In this document: positions 31,629 to 42,430 of the stretch, one piece after another
Layout of the letters: the number at the start of each line of letters is the position of its first letter
Position numbering within the stretch: position 1 is the stretch's first letter
Origin: Prosopocoilus inquinatus
Taxonomy: Eukaryota > Arthropoda > Insecta > Coleoptera > Lucanidae
Assembly (NCBI GenBank): GCA_036172665.1
Contig: CM069879.1
Coordinates: forward strand, 21,987,924 to 22,051,923
Direction: 5' to 3'
DNA length: 64,000 nt
Program-made: the position numbers and the translations under genes
The notes under the pieces: model-generated
The model's input: the letters and a program-made list of their open reading frames with translations, nothing else
What the model was told of the DNA's origin: nothing
Databases searched by the model: none

Positions 31629-31794
31629 CCAGGGAAAAGAATTCAGCCAGTTGTTCCGCGAACAGTGCGAAAGTTTAGTACTGGGACTATATCAGCCCCG
31701 TTGCACTTCTTCTCCTCTCAATCAGTAACAATTCGATGCATACATTGGGCGTAAAAAGCCATCCAACACTAGTGGCCTGAATTCTTTTCCCTGG
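31629..31794. mobile_element. 166-bp MITE with 6-bp target duplication
   Basis: The ends are CCAGGGAAAAGAATTCAG and its near-exact reverse complement, CTGAATTCTTTTCCCTGG. Perfect TCATTA direct repeats flank it (31623-31628 and 31795-31800). It is non-coding. I cannot assign a superfamily from CCAGGG ends with a 6-bp duplication. Confidence 0.8.
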
Positions 31795-31800
31795 TCATTA

Positions 31801-33439
31801 CCAATATTAAATAATTAACGCAAATATTCCCATCTTCCACATTGCATTATTAACAGTTACAATTCACAGCTCTCTCCCTCTTGAAGTTGGCCACAGCGTT
31901 TAATTAGAGGTGCGCATAGTCATCAAATTATCGCCGAATGTGTTTAGAACGCTTTTATATAATTATAAATGAAAGTATCAGTTACATTGCGTGCTGTTGC
32001 AGCACGATACATGAAACGCGAGAGTACGGAAAACTAATTAAACTTTTCGAATGAATTATTTTTTGTTTTCGATTGCTATCACGTCAGAAATTTTCTGTTT
32101 CGTTTAATCGATCAGGTCTTTTTGTTGAAAAGTCGATATATACAGACTGTTTCGTTGAAACTTGGACTGAGGCGAGGACAGAAGTAGTATAAAGCAAATA
32201 ATGTAATCAGAATCAGGAAATTTAAGACGAGGCACATAGGGGTATCGGACCCAAAAAGTTGGCCAAAATTATTTTTTCATGTTTTCGCATTTATTCGGTG
32301 ACAATAAAGTATTTTAGGCTGAAATTTGTTATCTGTTACCCTATACATGACAGTTTGTGAACTAATTCTTTCTTTTGTTCTTCAGGATATGTAGAAAATT
32401 TTTAACTATGTCGTTTCGTATAGAGTCTAGTTTCTTGCAAAGTTTTTTGCCTACTATTGCAAGTCATAACATCAAGAAAATAATTGTCATAAATTTATAG
32501 AGAAACTTCGGCAGCCGAAGTCTTCAGATATTTAAAGTGTCTTACCTATTGTAAAATATAACAGAAAAAAATCGACCCGGAAACGTCCTAACATATAAGA
32601 AAACCCTTTCAATATACATTAAAAATCGAAAATTCAATGACATAAATTTGACATATCGTTAATTTGAAATATCTTAAATACTGACAGTAGCATTTAAAAA
32701 TTAATGGTTGTTATGAACAGTGCTTACTTGGCTGAACATCTTCCGTTACAAAAATCACAGCATATAGCTTCAAAGAAGAATTACAAACAGTTTGAATTTA
32801 ATTATTTTTTGAGTTAGGCATATACGTTTAACACAATTGACTATCAAGGTGCTTTAATCCCTTTGATAGTATTTTATTCATCTACCCGAGGGAAAAAATA
32901 AGATTACCCTCTTGATCCCTAAGTATTTTTCTATGTTCAGTAATAATTATTGTAGCCATATTCACGATTTTGTGTCATTCGATTTTTGGCCAGCTTTTCG
33001 TTAGTTCAAACTGAGCGCCAAATAACTTATAATAATTATTAATAAAGAAGCATCAATTTTTGCACTCATCTTTATTCACACGCACTAAAATCATCCAGGA
33101 TGGTATTCCTACGTAAATACTTTAAATAACAAAAAATAATTCAAGGTCAAAAATCATAAATTAAATGAAAATGAAATCCAAATAACGAGGCCCGTATTTT
33201 AATGAAAAAGCGTTAGCAGTAAACACCTGATAAATCATTTGATTAGACCACGTGTCGTCAAAAATGAAAAGCTGCCACGATTAACAAAATGTCAACAATA
33301 AATTAGATAATAATAATAATAACGATAACAAATCCCTATTTCATGAACTTTTAAATACAGGCGAAAAAAGGACTGCATCAGCAACAGTGAAAGAATAGTG
33401 TCAACAGCAAGAAATATTTGGAACATAAGTTTACAACAC
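31801..33439. other. no gene seen
   Basis: This contains the second copy of the terminus-like repeat (32148-32205; see 8142) and an (AAT)n-like run near 33308. Otherwise nothing recognisable. Confidence 0.4.
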
Positions 33440-33543
33440 TACTAATAAGTAGGGTTCAAGTTCTATAAGTATTTTAAACGCAGTCTTTTTTTAAATACAT
33501 TACAAAGACAGAGATGAGCTTTACATCAGTAGATAACTTGTTA
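33440..33543 (-). pseudogene. LINE C-terminal tail, severed part
   Basis: Minus-strand reading gives NKLSTDVKLISVFVMYLKKD. This continues directly from the CIKLY motif at 35565-35577 on the other side of the 2.0 kb insertion. It corresponds to the last conserved segment of many insect LINE ORF2 proteins, where a short hydrophilic tail follows a conserved K-L-Y-N motif. Confidence 0.7.
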
Positions 33544-33829
33544 TACCGGCTGTTTCAAATTGGTTGTGCACTGAAGGGATCTCCTAAGCCGTAAGAGATA
33601 CAAATTCGGTTAAATGGAAGAAAAGTTGGATGAATCAGTTCCTAATTCCTATCCATTGAGAGAATGATTTTTTTCTCATTTCTTCTTGAGTTATTAATAA
33701 AAATGTGAAAAAATCGATTTTCTTTTTCTCTCTGTATCTCTTTTATTATACATAATTTTGAAATTCTGATTAAACTTTCTACAGGCACTTTTTGATTCTG
33801 CTTCGAATAAGAGTAATAGAATTGAAGTC

Positions 33830-33860
33830 AAACGTTTCGTCTTCCCACGACCATCATCAG
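33830..33860 (-). ncRNA. hammerhead-like core, left arm
   Basis: Minus strand: CTGATGA, TG, GTC-loop-GAC, GAAA, CGTT. The closing stem I is weak (AAA/UUU only), so this is the least convincing of the hammerhead-like motifs. Confidence 0.3.
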
Positions 33861-34398
33861 TTTCGATTTTTTAAATACAACTTATGTCTTTTTATTGTTC
33901 TGTTCAATAGCATTTTTTCTCCTGATTACAATGATATATCACACTTAATAGTTGATATTAATTTGAAGCTTAAATAATTCAAATTTTATATGAAAATTTT
34001 ATTGAATACATAATTTCAAATTTTTTGTTCCTTTTCTTATCTTTTTATTATTCTAGTCGAAAGCATTTTTTCTTTTGATTTCAGTGAGTATAATACTTAA
34101 TACCTTTCTTTCAAGTAATGTTGGAATATGACAAAAAAACTGATATCGTTTCCTCATGTTTTTCTTAATAAGTAAATTTATTCCTAACCTCTTTTTTTTA
34201 TTTGTTAAGTATTAGCAACAATATTCAGTTGTCGGAAGAGGAAAAGTCAATAAATATTGAGTAAATGATATGAGGTGGTTAAAACAAACCAAATAAAAAT
34301 CAGTATAAACATATTAAATTACAAGAACAGAATAAACAAATTGAATAAAAATTATAGACGAAGAACGTGGCTCTGTGAAATAAAGTGAAATAAATAAA

Positions 34399-34580
34399 TT
34401 AAAGTAAATCCTCGAAATGTCCTCCACTGCTTTCAAGACACAGATAAGTTCTTAATCCTATGTGTTGTCTAGCGCGTCGAAGATGAATTCGCGAAACATT
34501 TCTGTAAGAATTTAATATTCGCCTTCTTAGTTCCTCCTTCTTATTTATCTTAATGCTAGTCACTGTTTCAATGTCCAAAA
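34399..34580 (-). pseudogene. transposase C-terminus, Tc1/mariner superfamily
   Basis: Minus-strand reading: KKEELRRRILNSYRNVSRIH, then LRRARQHIGLRTYLCLESSG and GHFEDLL, followed by a stop. An E-E-L-R.R-I helix followed by R.R.C(L)E..GGHFE.LL is the usual C-terminal signature of insect Tc1/mariner-superfamily transposases. The catalytic domain is not recognisable. Together with the TIRs and TA target it supports the element's class. Confidence 0.7.
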
Positions 34581-35244
34581 TATAAAGCCTGCTTTATCCT
34601 GTTTAAATTATGGATGGTGGTTCCGATATAACGTGCCAAACTTTAACTGGTTAAAACGAGTGAACTTAACCATATTTAAAAAAAAAATAAAGATAGTCAA
34701 GTGTTGAGAGCCACTGAGTGCTAAAGAAATTTAAAAATAATTGATTGTTATAGAAAGTATCTTTCAAATTTATTACAAAAATATTCGTTTTAGCTGCCAA
34801 TGTATTTGTAGAAGGCACTATTCAGTAATATCTAAATATTTTTAGTATAATTAGTATTCACTTTTTCTTTTAATCCAACAGTGCGAGTCAAAATTAAAAA
34901 CTAGGCTTTTTCATTCCTGTACTAAAGCTGAGATACTGATCTAGCAAGTTATATTAGAACCACTAGATATTTTTCGGTAAAAATTCATTTTTGTAAGTGC
35001 AGTGCATTATTAAAATAACGATACAGAAAAACTTTAAATAGTTTATTATAATTTACACTATAGCTAAGAAAATGAACTAAAAATTTGAAATTATATATTA
35101 AATAAAATTTTCACATAAAAATCTGTATTATTTAAGCTTCAGATTAATATCAACTATTAAGTGTGATATACCGTTACAATCAGGAGAAAAAATGCTGTCG
35201 AATGGAACAATAAAAAGATATAAGTTGTATTAAATAAATCGAAA

Positions 35245-35275
35245 CTGATGATGGTCGTGGAAAAACGAAACGTTT
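35245..35275 (+). ncRNA. hammerhead-like core, right arm
   Basis: Plus strand: CTGATGA, TG, GTC, loop, then AAAAACGAAACGTT. The 3' half of stem II has decayed here relative to the left-arm copy. Confidence 0.25.
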
Positions 35276-35561
35276 GACTTAAATTCTGCTACCTCTATTC
35301 GAAGCAGAATCAAAAAGTGCCTGTAGAAAATTATATCAGAATTTCAAAATTAAGCATAATAAAGGAGATGCAGAGAGAAAAAGAAAATCGATTTTTTCAC
35401 ATTTCCATTAATATCTCAAGAAGAAATAAGAAAAAATTCATTCTCTCAATATATACGAATTAGGCATTGATTCGTGCAACTTTTCTTCCATTTAACCGAA
35501 TTTGTATCTCTTACGGTTTAGGAGATCCCTTCAGTGCACACCCAATTTGAAACAGCCGGTA

Positions 35562-36810
35562 TAATTTTATACACATATAAATGCAATTATTTTCTGTAAG
35601 AGTAAAATGGTGTCTTGGATAATTGAGATCTAATGACCTTGTACTATGATAACATTTAGGGTTGACATACTTCAAAAAAAAACTTTTTTGTTTAAAAAGA
35701 AAAACCAAACATTTTTGAATATCTACCGCATAGATCGTTAGGCTTTCATATATTTTAAAGTTTGTTCTGCCGGATTCTTTTGCCTTTAGTCTTAGTATAA
35801 TTCTGAGCACACGTTTCTAACTGACAGAGAGTTGATTTATGTCTGTAGCTCCATACAAAAAATGAAGCCGTACCTGAATTTAGTTTCAAAAGTAGCATAA
35901 TAAGGAGCAGGTACTGTAACTTATTAAAAGACTATTAAAATTTAGAGGAAATTCACAGTTCTATGATTGGGTGTTACCACACCAAAAACATTTTACAGTC
36001 TTTTAAATTTGACGCTTTTGATATACAATAGGCCCCTAAATAGTGTTTAAGCGGTTAAAACTTAGATATCTTGTAAGTATTCTGATTGCGTACACAGTTG
36101 AAGTTAGGTTCTTATTAAGTTGCACTATGGCCTTTCCATGCTAAATTGTTATCAACGTATAGGCCCCAGAATTTTCTGACGATTTTCAATTCAGGTTTTT
36201 CCTGATTTATTTTAACCAATTCTGAACATTGACTGCCTCTTCTTTTATTAGAAAAAAGAACTGCACTCGTCTTATTTATGTTAACAAACGTTTTGCTACT
36301 GCTGAACTAGTTTTGAATCTTTCCAAGAAAGTTCACAATTTTAAGGAAAAAGTTTGAAAACACAATTTAACTTGTATCATCTGCATAATTCGTCAGTTTC
36401 ATATCAGATCCACCAGCAGTGCCAGAAAGATGGTTTAAATAGATAAGAAAGAATAAAGGATCTATTATGCTTCCCTAACGTACACCTACTTTAACCAAAC
36501 GTATTTCAGAGTTTTATGTATAAGCTTCACAGGTAACAGAGAACATATGTTTTCTGTTAGTTAGGTGAGACTTAATCCTAGCAAAGGCAGGACCCCTTAT
36601 TCTGTACCTCTCCACCTTTTGAAAAAATATATCATGATTTAAGCAGTTGTATGCTTTGGATAGGTTAAGGATGACGCCTAGGGCCAACTTTCCATCTTAC
36701 AGGGCTGTAAAGATTTCGTTGACAAATTGAAATACTGTAGTCTAAGTACAGCTTCTCATAAACCTTCCATTCTTTTTTTCAGGAATCTATACTAAAAGTA
36801 ACTTTTAGAT
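35562..36810 (-). pseudogene. LINE reverse transcriptase (second LINE)
   Basis: Minus-strand reading from 36810: a block near RIKSHLTNRKHMFSVTCEAY, then IDPLFFLIYLNHLSGTAGG and the catalytic LTNYADDTS at about 36389-36369, intact but followed by a stop. FVNINKTSAVLFSNKRRGSQ, LKIVRKFWGLYVDNNLAWKG (thumb entry) and KIYESLTIYAVDIQKCLVF follow. The last piece, SLDLNYPRHHFTLTENNCIY then MCIKLY, stops at the TA of the inserted TIR element; its continuation lies at 33440-33543. The N-terminal RT and endonuclease are missing. Many stops make it dead. Confidence 0.8.
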
Positions 36811-37829
36811 CCCTGTGGTCTCTGAGAAGATGGCGAACAACTTTCGCCGGAGGTGAAAGCCACGGAGTTTATAGCACGAATTTCAAGAACGCCGGGAGAT
36901 AAAAGCCTGAACGTTAACTTTGACATTTGGAAATTGTCGACTTATCATCGGGAGCGACCACGTAGGTGCGGCTAGAGCCGCAATTTCTATTACATCTTGC
37001 CAAGGGGATTACTTCAAAAGGTCACCAAACACGCGTAAACACAAAACGTGTGGTCATCCTGACATCTGATTCTATAATAATCCATTGTAAACTCGATTCG
37101 GGGTAACGGGTTGAAAAAAACAAAAAGGAGAAAAGAAAAGGACCGAAGAGGCTAAACCAATCCGGCAGAACGTGACATAAACTCCTTTCATTGAGAATTA
37201 AATGTCAGGGGTCACGATCGTGTCCCTAAAGCGAACGCAATATTTCACAATTTGCCGCAAGCTGGAAGCAAAAAAATAAATCGCCGCACTGGCGCCACCC
37301 GGAGTAATTTTGTAAACCATAAACTTGCGATTCTTAATAAATTCGAGAAACGCGTTTCTAATTCGAAACGCATTCTTCGAAGATCTGAATAAAAAGCGAA
37401 AAGAATAAGCGATCCGGGAATCCATCATTTAATTAAGCTTATTTCCAGGCTCGAGCGGCCGTAAAACACATCCGCCCACGGCGACACACCTTTTTCCGAC
37501 ATGCTAAAAATAGCTCGATGGTAATTGCACGGAGCCTCTTGTTATACAGGTGTCCTAAGGCAAGAAAAGAACATGTAACACTATAACAATCTATCCATAG
37601 ATAGTTCTCCATTTCGCTTCTGTGATTCGGGTGGATCGGTGGAGAATTGCCACGTGTATTTTTTAGTTACGATTTTTATTTTTCCGTAGTTTTCTTGCAG
37701 ATGTAGATAATAGCAAGATTTGTTCACGATTTGGTTACGCAAGCTGTAATGCTTCTTTTGCTTTAATTGCGATTCGAACATATTAAAATTAATTAAGTTA
37801 ACTGGAACTGTGGGTCCCTTTTGTTATAA
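36811..37829. other. no gene; candidate host non-coding DNA
   Basis: The stretch is GC-richer and transposon-poor from about 36.9 kb. Minus-strand frames at 37198-37428 and 37581-37781 show no known domain. Confidence 0.4.
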
Positions 37830-38060
37830 TCAATAATAAAAATTTTCTGTGTTCAGATTTCCGGTTTCTTATAATTAGTAAAAGCGTAGATAAGCGCACG
37901 GGAAAAGAACCGAATCTTTATCGATTCTATTTGCATTCGAAAGAACACTTCCCGGATTGGTCTTAGAACAATTTAATCGTTTGTGAAAAGCGGATTCTCA
38001 ATCGTGCTAGTCCGAGTCGATTTCGTTTAGTTGGTAACGTGCAGTTCCTAATTCTTTAAT
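37830..38060 (+). repeat. dispersed duplication, copy 1
   Basis: It shares with 42210-42430 the ordered blocks TAAAAATTTTCT, AGATAAGCGCA, TATCGATTC, ATTTGCATTCGAAA, CTCGGATTGGT-like and TTAGAACAA. These lie in the same orientation with many substitutions. It is non-coding, and has no transposon ends. Confidence 0.75.
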
Positions 38061-39479
38061 TGGTTTAAGCTCTGAAAGGAAAACGCGCCGGTTTTAAGTG
38101 CTAATAATTGCTTTAGGAAATTGCTGCAGCGGAAAATAACGCGGGCATTTAAAATGTACAGGTTCTAAACCCCCAAAAAGACGAAGAGCTGCCGGGCTTT
38201 TTTCGATTCCTGACGCGGCGCTTCCGCTTCGCGATTTTAAATATTTACCGCGCGCGCGCTGAAACACAAAAGACAAAATCGCTTTTACAACTTCTCTCGG
38301 CGGATTAATTATAAAGTTGAAAACGTCGAGGGCGATCGATAACAATTTCCTGTTCGGCTGCATAATACATACGTATCGGAAATTAACAAAGTATTAGCGA
38401 ATGTTAATGTGCCAGCCGGGAAAGTTCGGCGAATCTACTTTCTGTGTTGCGAGCGGTGTTCACCACCGCCAACGACTGCACTGCGAACAAGTCGAACAAA
38501 GAATTCAATTTACGAACTTCTGTTTTATTTGCCTCCGGCTGCCGGGGGGGGGGGGGGGGGGGGGGCGAGGACGGCCGTATCGCCTGCTGCTGCTTGCATC
38601 TGAAATAAGTGCAGAAATTTTGAATCGATTCGCAAATGAAAATGTGCCGCCTCGCCTTCTTTTTCGTTTCTTTTCCGACTCCTCCGTCGGCTTCGAACAG
38701 TCACCTTGGGGGTGATAACGAATTTGAACGGTGCCCCGCAAATATATCGCGCGAGAAATAAAAAAAAAATAAAGCAATTCACATGTATAGTCATCCCGAA
38801 CGTTCTTCGGATTTGCATTTTAAAAGATCCCCAAAAGAGACGCGTCGTAATGCAAACGAGTTTTGTAAGGACCATGACTTTAGCAGTTACATATTTTCAG
38901 GAAAATGGCTTTTAAATAAACTGCATCTCTACATTTTCCCAGAGTTTATACTGTTATATAATTAATTTGGCAGTAACTTGTTCATTAGATTCCGTTTCTC
39001 ATTATGTGTATCGTTGCCCTAACTAGCTAAGTTGTTTGTTTAATAACAACGGAAAGCAAATTCTCTTAAACAGTCATACCAGATGGTTAGGGAACCACAT
39101 GTACATGTACATCTTCTATGTTTAATCAAATGGAAATTGAGCCAGAACGCCCATGCTGCAGTAAAATAAATACCTGTATGTTGTTCGTGTGAAAAAGTTT
39201 TACGCAAATGCAATTGCCACGATCATACCATGCCGTAAGGACATAAGAGTATGGTGAAATATAAATTGTTGCAAGAACAGTCCCGAGCAGTGAAAACGGG
39301 ACAGTTCTTACAGCTTTTACCTTTCAAGTCCCGTTTCCTATGCTCCCAACCGTAAACATATTAGACAACAACATTATACAGAGTAAAATAGCAACGAACA
39401 TTTATTTATTTATTTTGTTTTTCATTTAATTCTTTTCGAATATCAAGTGAGAGTTAATTATAAAAGTTGTAAACTCATC
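38061..39479. other. no gene; 22-base G run inside
   Basis: A pure run of 22 G lies at 38544-38565. Opposing frames cross it on both strands, which shows that their length is due to composition. The rest is unremarkable. Confidence 0.45.
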
Positions 39480-39890
39480 AGAACCCTGCACTGATCTTTC
39501 TCGTGTAATGAAAGATAGTAGTAGTAGTATTTATTGTTCAGTGCTTGAGACGTAGAACATATATACAAAAATTACAATATTACAATTACTATCACATTAT
39601 ACGTATATCACACTCGAGTAGAACACACTTGTAGCAAAATTAAATATACATTATCACAGATATTACAGCCAGAAGGTAATTAGGAAAGTCAGGTAAGACA
39701 AGACCAAAATTAAAAAATACGGTATCACTGATATTACAGTCAAAAGATAATAATTTGGAATGTAAGGTAAGACAAGAATATACATATCGCAAAATTATAA
39801 AGTGCAATATCGCAGAGATTACAGTCAAAAGATAACTAAGAATGTCAGATGGGATAAGTTCAACAAGTAACTTGAGGTAGCAAACTCTAT
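39480..39890 (-). repeat. LINE 3' region with tandem repeat
   Basis: Three degenerate units of about 75-85 bp (about 39638-39860) share AAAATTA...ATATxxCAxxGATTAC, AGxCAxAAGxTAA and AAGxxAGGTAAGACAAGA. They directly follow, on the minus strand, the C-terminal coding of the third LINE. They are therefore likely its 3' UTR. Confidence 0.6.
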
Positions 39891-41010
39891 AGGATAGAAG
39901 AAACTCATCTTCGGTATAAAAGACTGTTTTTAAAGATTTTTTTTAGTTGGATTTTAAATTTTGTAGTAGACTCAGTTGACTTTAGTTCTTCAGGTAACTA
40001 ATACTAAAGTATTCTATTCCATTAAGAAAGAAAAATTTAAAATAAAGACAATTATGTGGTTTATCAGCACGTAAGTTGTTCGGGTATCTTGTGTTATAAT
40101 CATGAGCTTGATTATTACATTACTTTCAAAACATGGTTTTGTTTTAAAAATATGGAGAATAGTTTCATATAGATAAAGATTGACTGTAGTCATTATACCC
40201 AGATGTTTAAAAGCTTCCCTGCAGGTGTCTCTATGTTGTAAATTGGCAATTATCCGAACAAATCGTTTCTGTTGCTAAAAAACTTTTTGGAGGAGACTAG
40301 ATTGATCCCAGAAGATTATGCCGACCGTATCTTATTATAGATTCGAAATAACTATTGTAAACGATTTTAACAAAGCCGATATCTGACATTTGCATAACTT
40401 TTTTAATAGTATAAGTTGATATGGAGGGTTTAGATATAAGAGACTCTACATGACTGTTCCATGACAGTATGTTTTAAATTGAAACATTCATAATGATGAA
40501 GACACAGAATTAATAGGTTATTTACTTTTTAAAAATTATTACATTAGTATTATTTTCAATATTTAAAAGGAGTCTATTAGATAGAAACCATTTATTACTT
40601 AATTTCAGTGTTTCATTTATTTGGTTTATTAAATGCTCTGTATCTATCCAATGCAAACATATGCAGGAGCCATCAGCATACATCGTTATTTGTCCTGGAA
40701 GCCTGTGAGGTATCAAGTAAATTAATAATTCAACATATCTATTGCACATTTTGAAGATTGATTAATGTTGGTAAAGTGGTAAAATATTTATTGAATTTAT
40801 TAGTGATACGTGTATCAACAGGATTTTCTACAATTTCATTATTGTTAATCAATTTAAATTAGTAGCTTTAGGCAGAGTACTACCAGTTTCAATGATTTTA
40901 GAAACATTTTTTGATCGTGCAACAGTTGAATTAGTATGAAATCTTTTTGCTATTTTTATGACATCTTTTAAGGTCTTACAGTATTTGTGATAATAATTAA
41001 AGAGCGTATT
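39890..41010 (-). pseudogene. LINE reverse transcriptase (third LINE)
   Basis: From about 41000 on the minus strand: YHKYCKTLKDVIKIAKRFHT is the linker that precedes RT. ITMYADGSCICLHWID is the catalytic box with YADG for YADD, and LSNKWFLSNRLLLNIENN is the conserved W-F..N.L.LN block. The thumb follows as LSWNSHVESLISKPSISTYT and IVYNSYFESIIRYG, then the C-terminal YNTRYPNNLRADKPHN. The RT fingers between linker and YADG are missing. The Asp-to-Gly change in the catalytic box would inactivate the enzyme. Confidence 0.78.
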
Positions 41011-41053
41011 ATTTGAAATTAGTTTCAGAGTTAAATAGAGTTCCCATTTAGTA

Positions 41054-41425
41054 CTACATGAGATTTGACCGGTTTAGGGTTTTTAATAATTCCAGAAGAT
41101 GTTGCATCTCATTTTTCGTATCAATATTAGTCAATTCAGGTTTGATTTTGGTACTGTAAAGTTTAGTTAATTTACTCACTGTTTGTTTAATCGCGCAAGG
41201 TTCCTTGGAAACGTCGTCAAAAAAGTCTAGCATGGCGAGAACCGGTTCATTGGCTGTGTCATGATCATTTGTTGTTTTTTTTTTTTTGTTGTTATAATAA
41301 CTAGCACTTCCTGGATGCACTGTCAACCCGCACAGCAAACATTTTAATCCATTTACGGGAATATTCTTGCACTTTTTACATCTCTTTAAGGACGTACCTG
41401 CTTTCACGTCCGCACATGTCACCAT
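41054..41425 (-). pseudogene. LINE ORF1-like protein with zinc-finger-like N-terminus
   Basis: A frame of 123 codons begins MVTCADVKAGTSLKRCKKCK and contains CKKCKNIPVNGLKCLLCG followed by H, a C-x2-C...C-x2-C-x5-H spacing like the PHD-type fingers at the start of many LINE ORF1 proteins. A lysine-rich stretch and an acidic helix follow. It ends just before the RT linker, so ORF1 is fused by deletion to the middle of ORF2. The second half of the zinc finger is degraded (HPGSASYY where a cysteine is expected). Confidence 0.6.
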
Positions 41426-41429
41426 GTTC

Positions 41430-42209
41430 CCAAAACATTATTATATGATACAATTACGTCGTTAAGTATTCAAATATGTAAATGTAAATACCATTTTCTC
41501 TAACTTACAAACTTCTTGTCGTCATTTTTTTTAACTATTTTAACTACGTACAAGCCCGATCAAGCTAATCGAGACTGTTTGACAGTTTTGTAAGCCTTAC
41601 TACTAGCGTCAACAAAGGCGCAGTTAGCTTGCAGCATTCTCCATTAGGATGATCACCACTGTACGAGTGATCTTGTCGGGATATCAAGTCAATATTTAAC
41701 AACAAAAATCAACGATTTCAGAAACATATGGTTAAATAATGCTTTCTGATATTTCCACAATTCCATTTGGGAATTTAAATTTAATAACAAATGAGTGTTT
41801 CAACAATAACTGATATTCTTTACGAGTACGTACATATTTTTATGGAAGATAATAAAACCTTTCCTGAATAATTTAATTTAATTATTTACCGTTTCATCTT
41901 GTACTACTGCTTGTATAGTTTAAGAAACAGCAGCAGCTGTAACTCTGCTCTTTAATAGCTAAAAGATTAATGTTGTTTGCTTCTTCATGAATTAATCTGA
42001 GACAAGACTTCGAAATTACTTTGACTTTGGTTTTTCTTACTCTCATGATACGCTGAGTTTTCCTTTGAAGGTAGATATACATATCTGTTTATTTGTTTCT
42101 TTACGCGCATCCGATGTGGGTCGAACGACGGAAAGCTTACACAAGTATTATTAAGTCATAGATTCAGATAAGGACAAAATTTTATATGATTCGTTTTCTG
42201 CGTAATAAA
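41430..42209. other. no gene seen
   Basis: No element or coding homology recognised. Confidence 0.4.
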
Positions 42210-42430
42210 TAATAAAATTTCTAATAAAATAAGAATTCAGGTTTCTTACAGTGCATCAAAATATAGATAAGCGCAGGCAAAAAGCAAAACGAATCTCTAT
42301 CGATTCGATTTGCATTCGAAAAAGCATTTCTCGGATTGGTTTTAGAACAAACATATTAAAAATTGACGATCGGGTTGAATTTTCTTTATTTGATAACGTG
42401 ATATTCCTTTAATTGCTTTCTTAACTTCAT
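42210..42430 (+). repeat. dispersed duplication, copy 2
   Basis: Second copy of the block at 37830-38060, in the same orientation, about 4.4 kb downstream. The third LINE lies between the copies. It is non-coding. Confidence 0.75.

Larger units (their letters stand above)
33546..35559 (-). mobile_element. 2.0 kb TIR element (Tc1/mariner type) with 480-bp arms
   Basis: The element starts CCGGCTGTTTCAAATTGG and ends CCAATTTGAAACAGCCGG, with one TA on each side. Arms of about 480 bp (33546-34025 and 35083-35559) match through GAGATCCCTTCAGTGCAC-like, AATTTGTATCTCTTACGG, GCACTTTTTGATTCTGC and TATCAACTATTAAGTGTGAT blocks. The end design resembles the mariner at 2853-5632 (both share a GAGATCCC / ATCTCTTA pattern). 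The centre holds a decayed transposase C-terminus on the minus strand. The left arm has a partial internal repeat near 33880-33950 and 34035-34110. Confidence 0.85.

Noticed and set aside
38401..38875. Overlapping frames on both strands around the G run.
   Set aside because: They encode poly-glycine or poly-proline through the 22-base G run, and three or more frames stay open together, which reflects composition.
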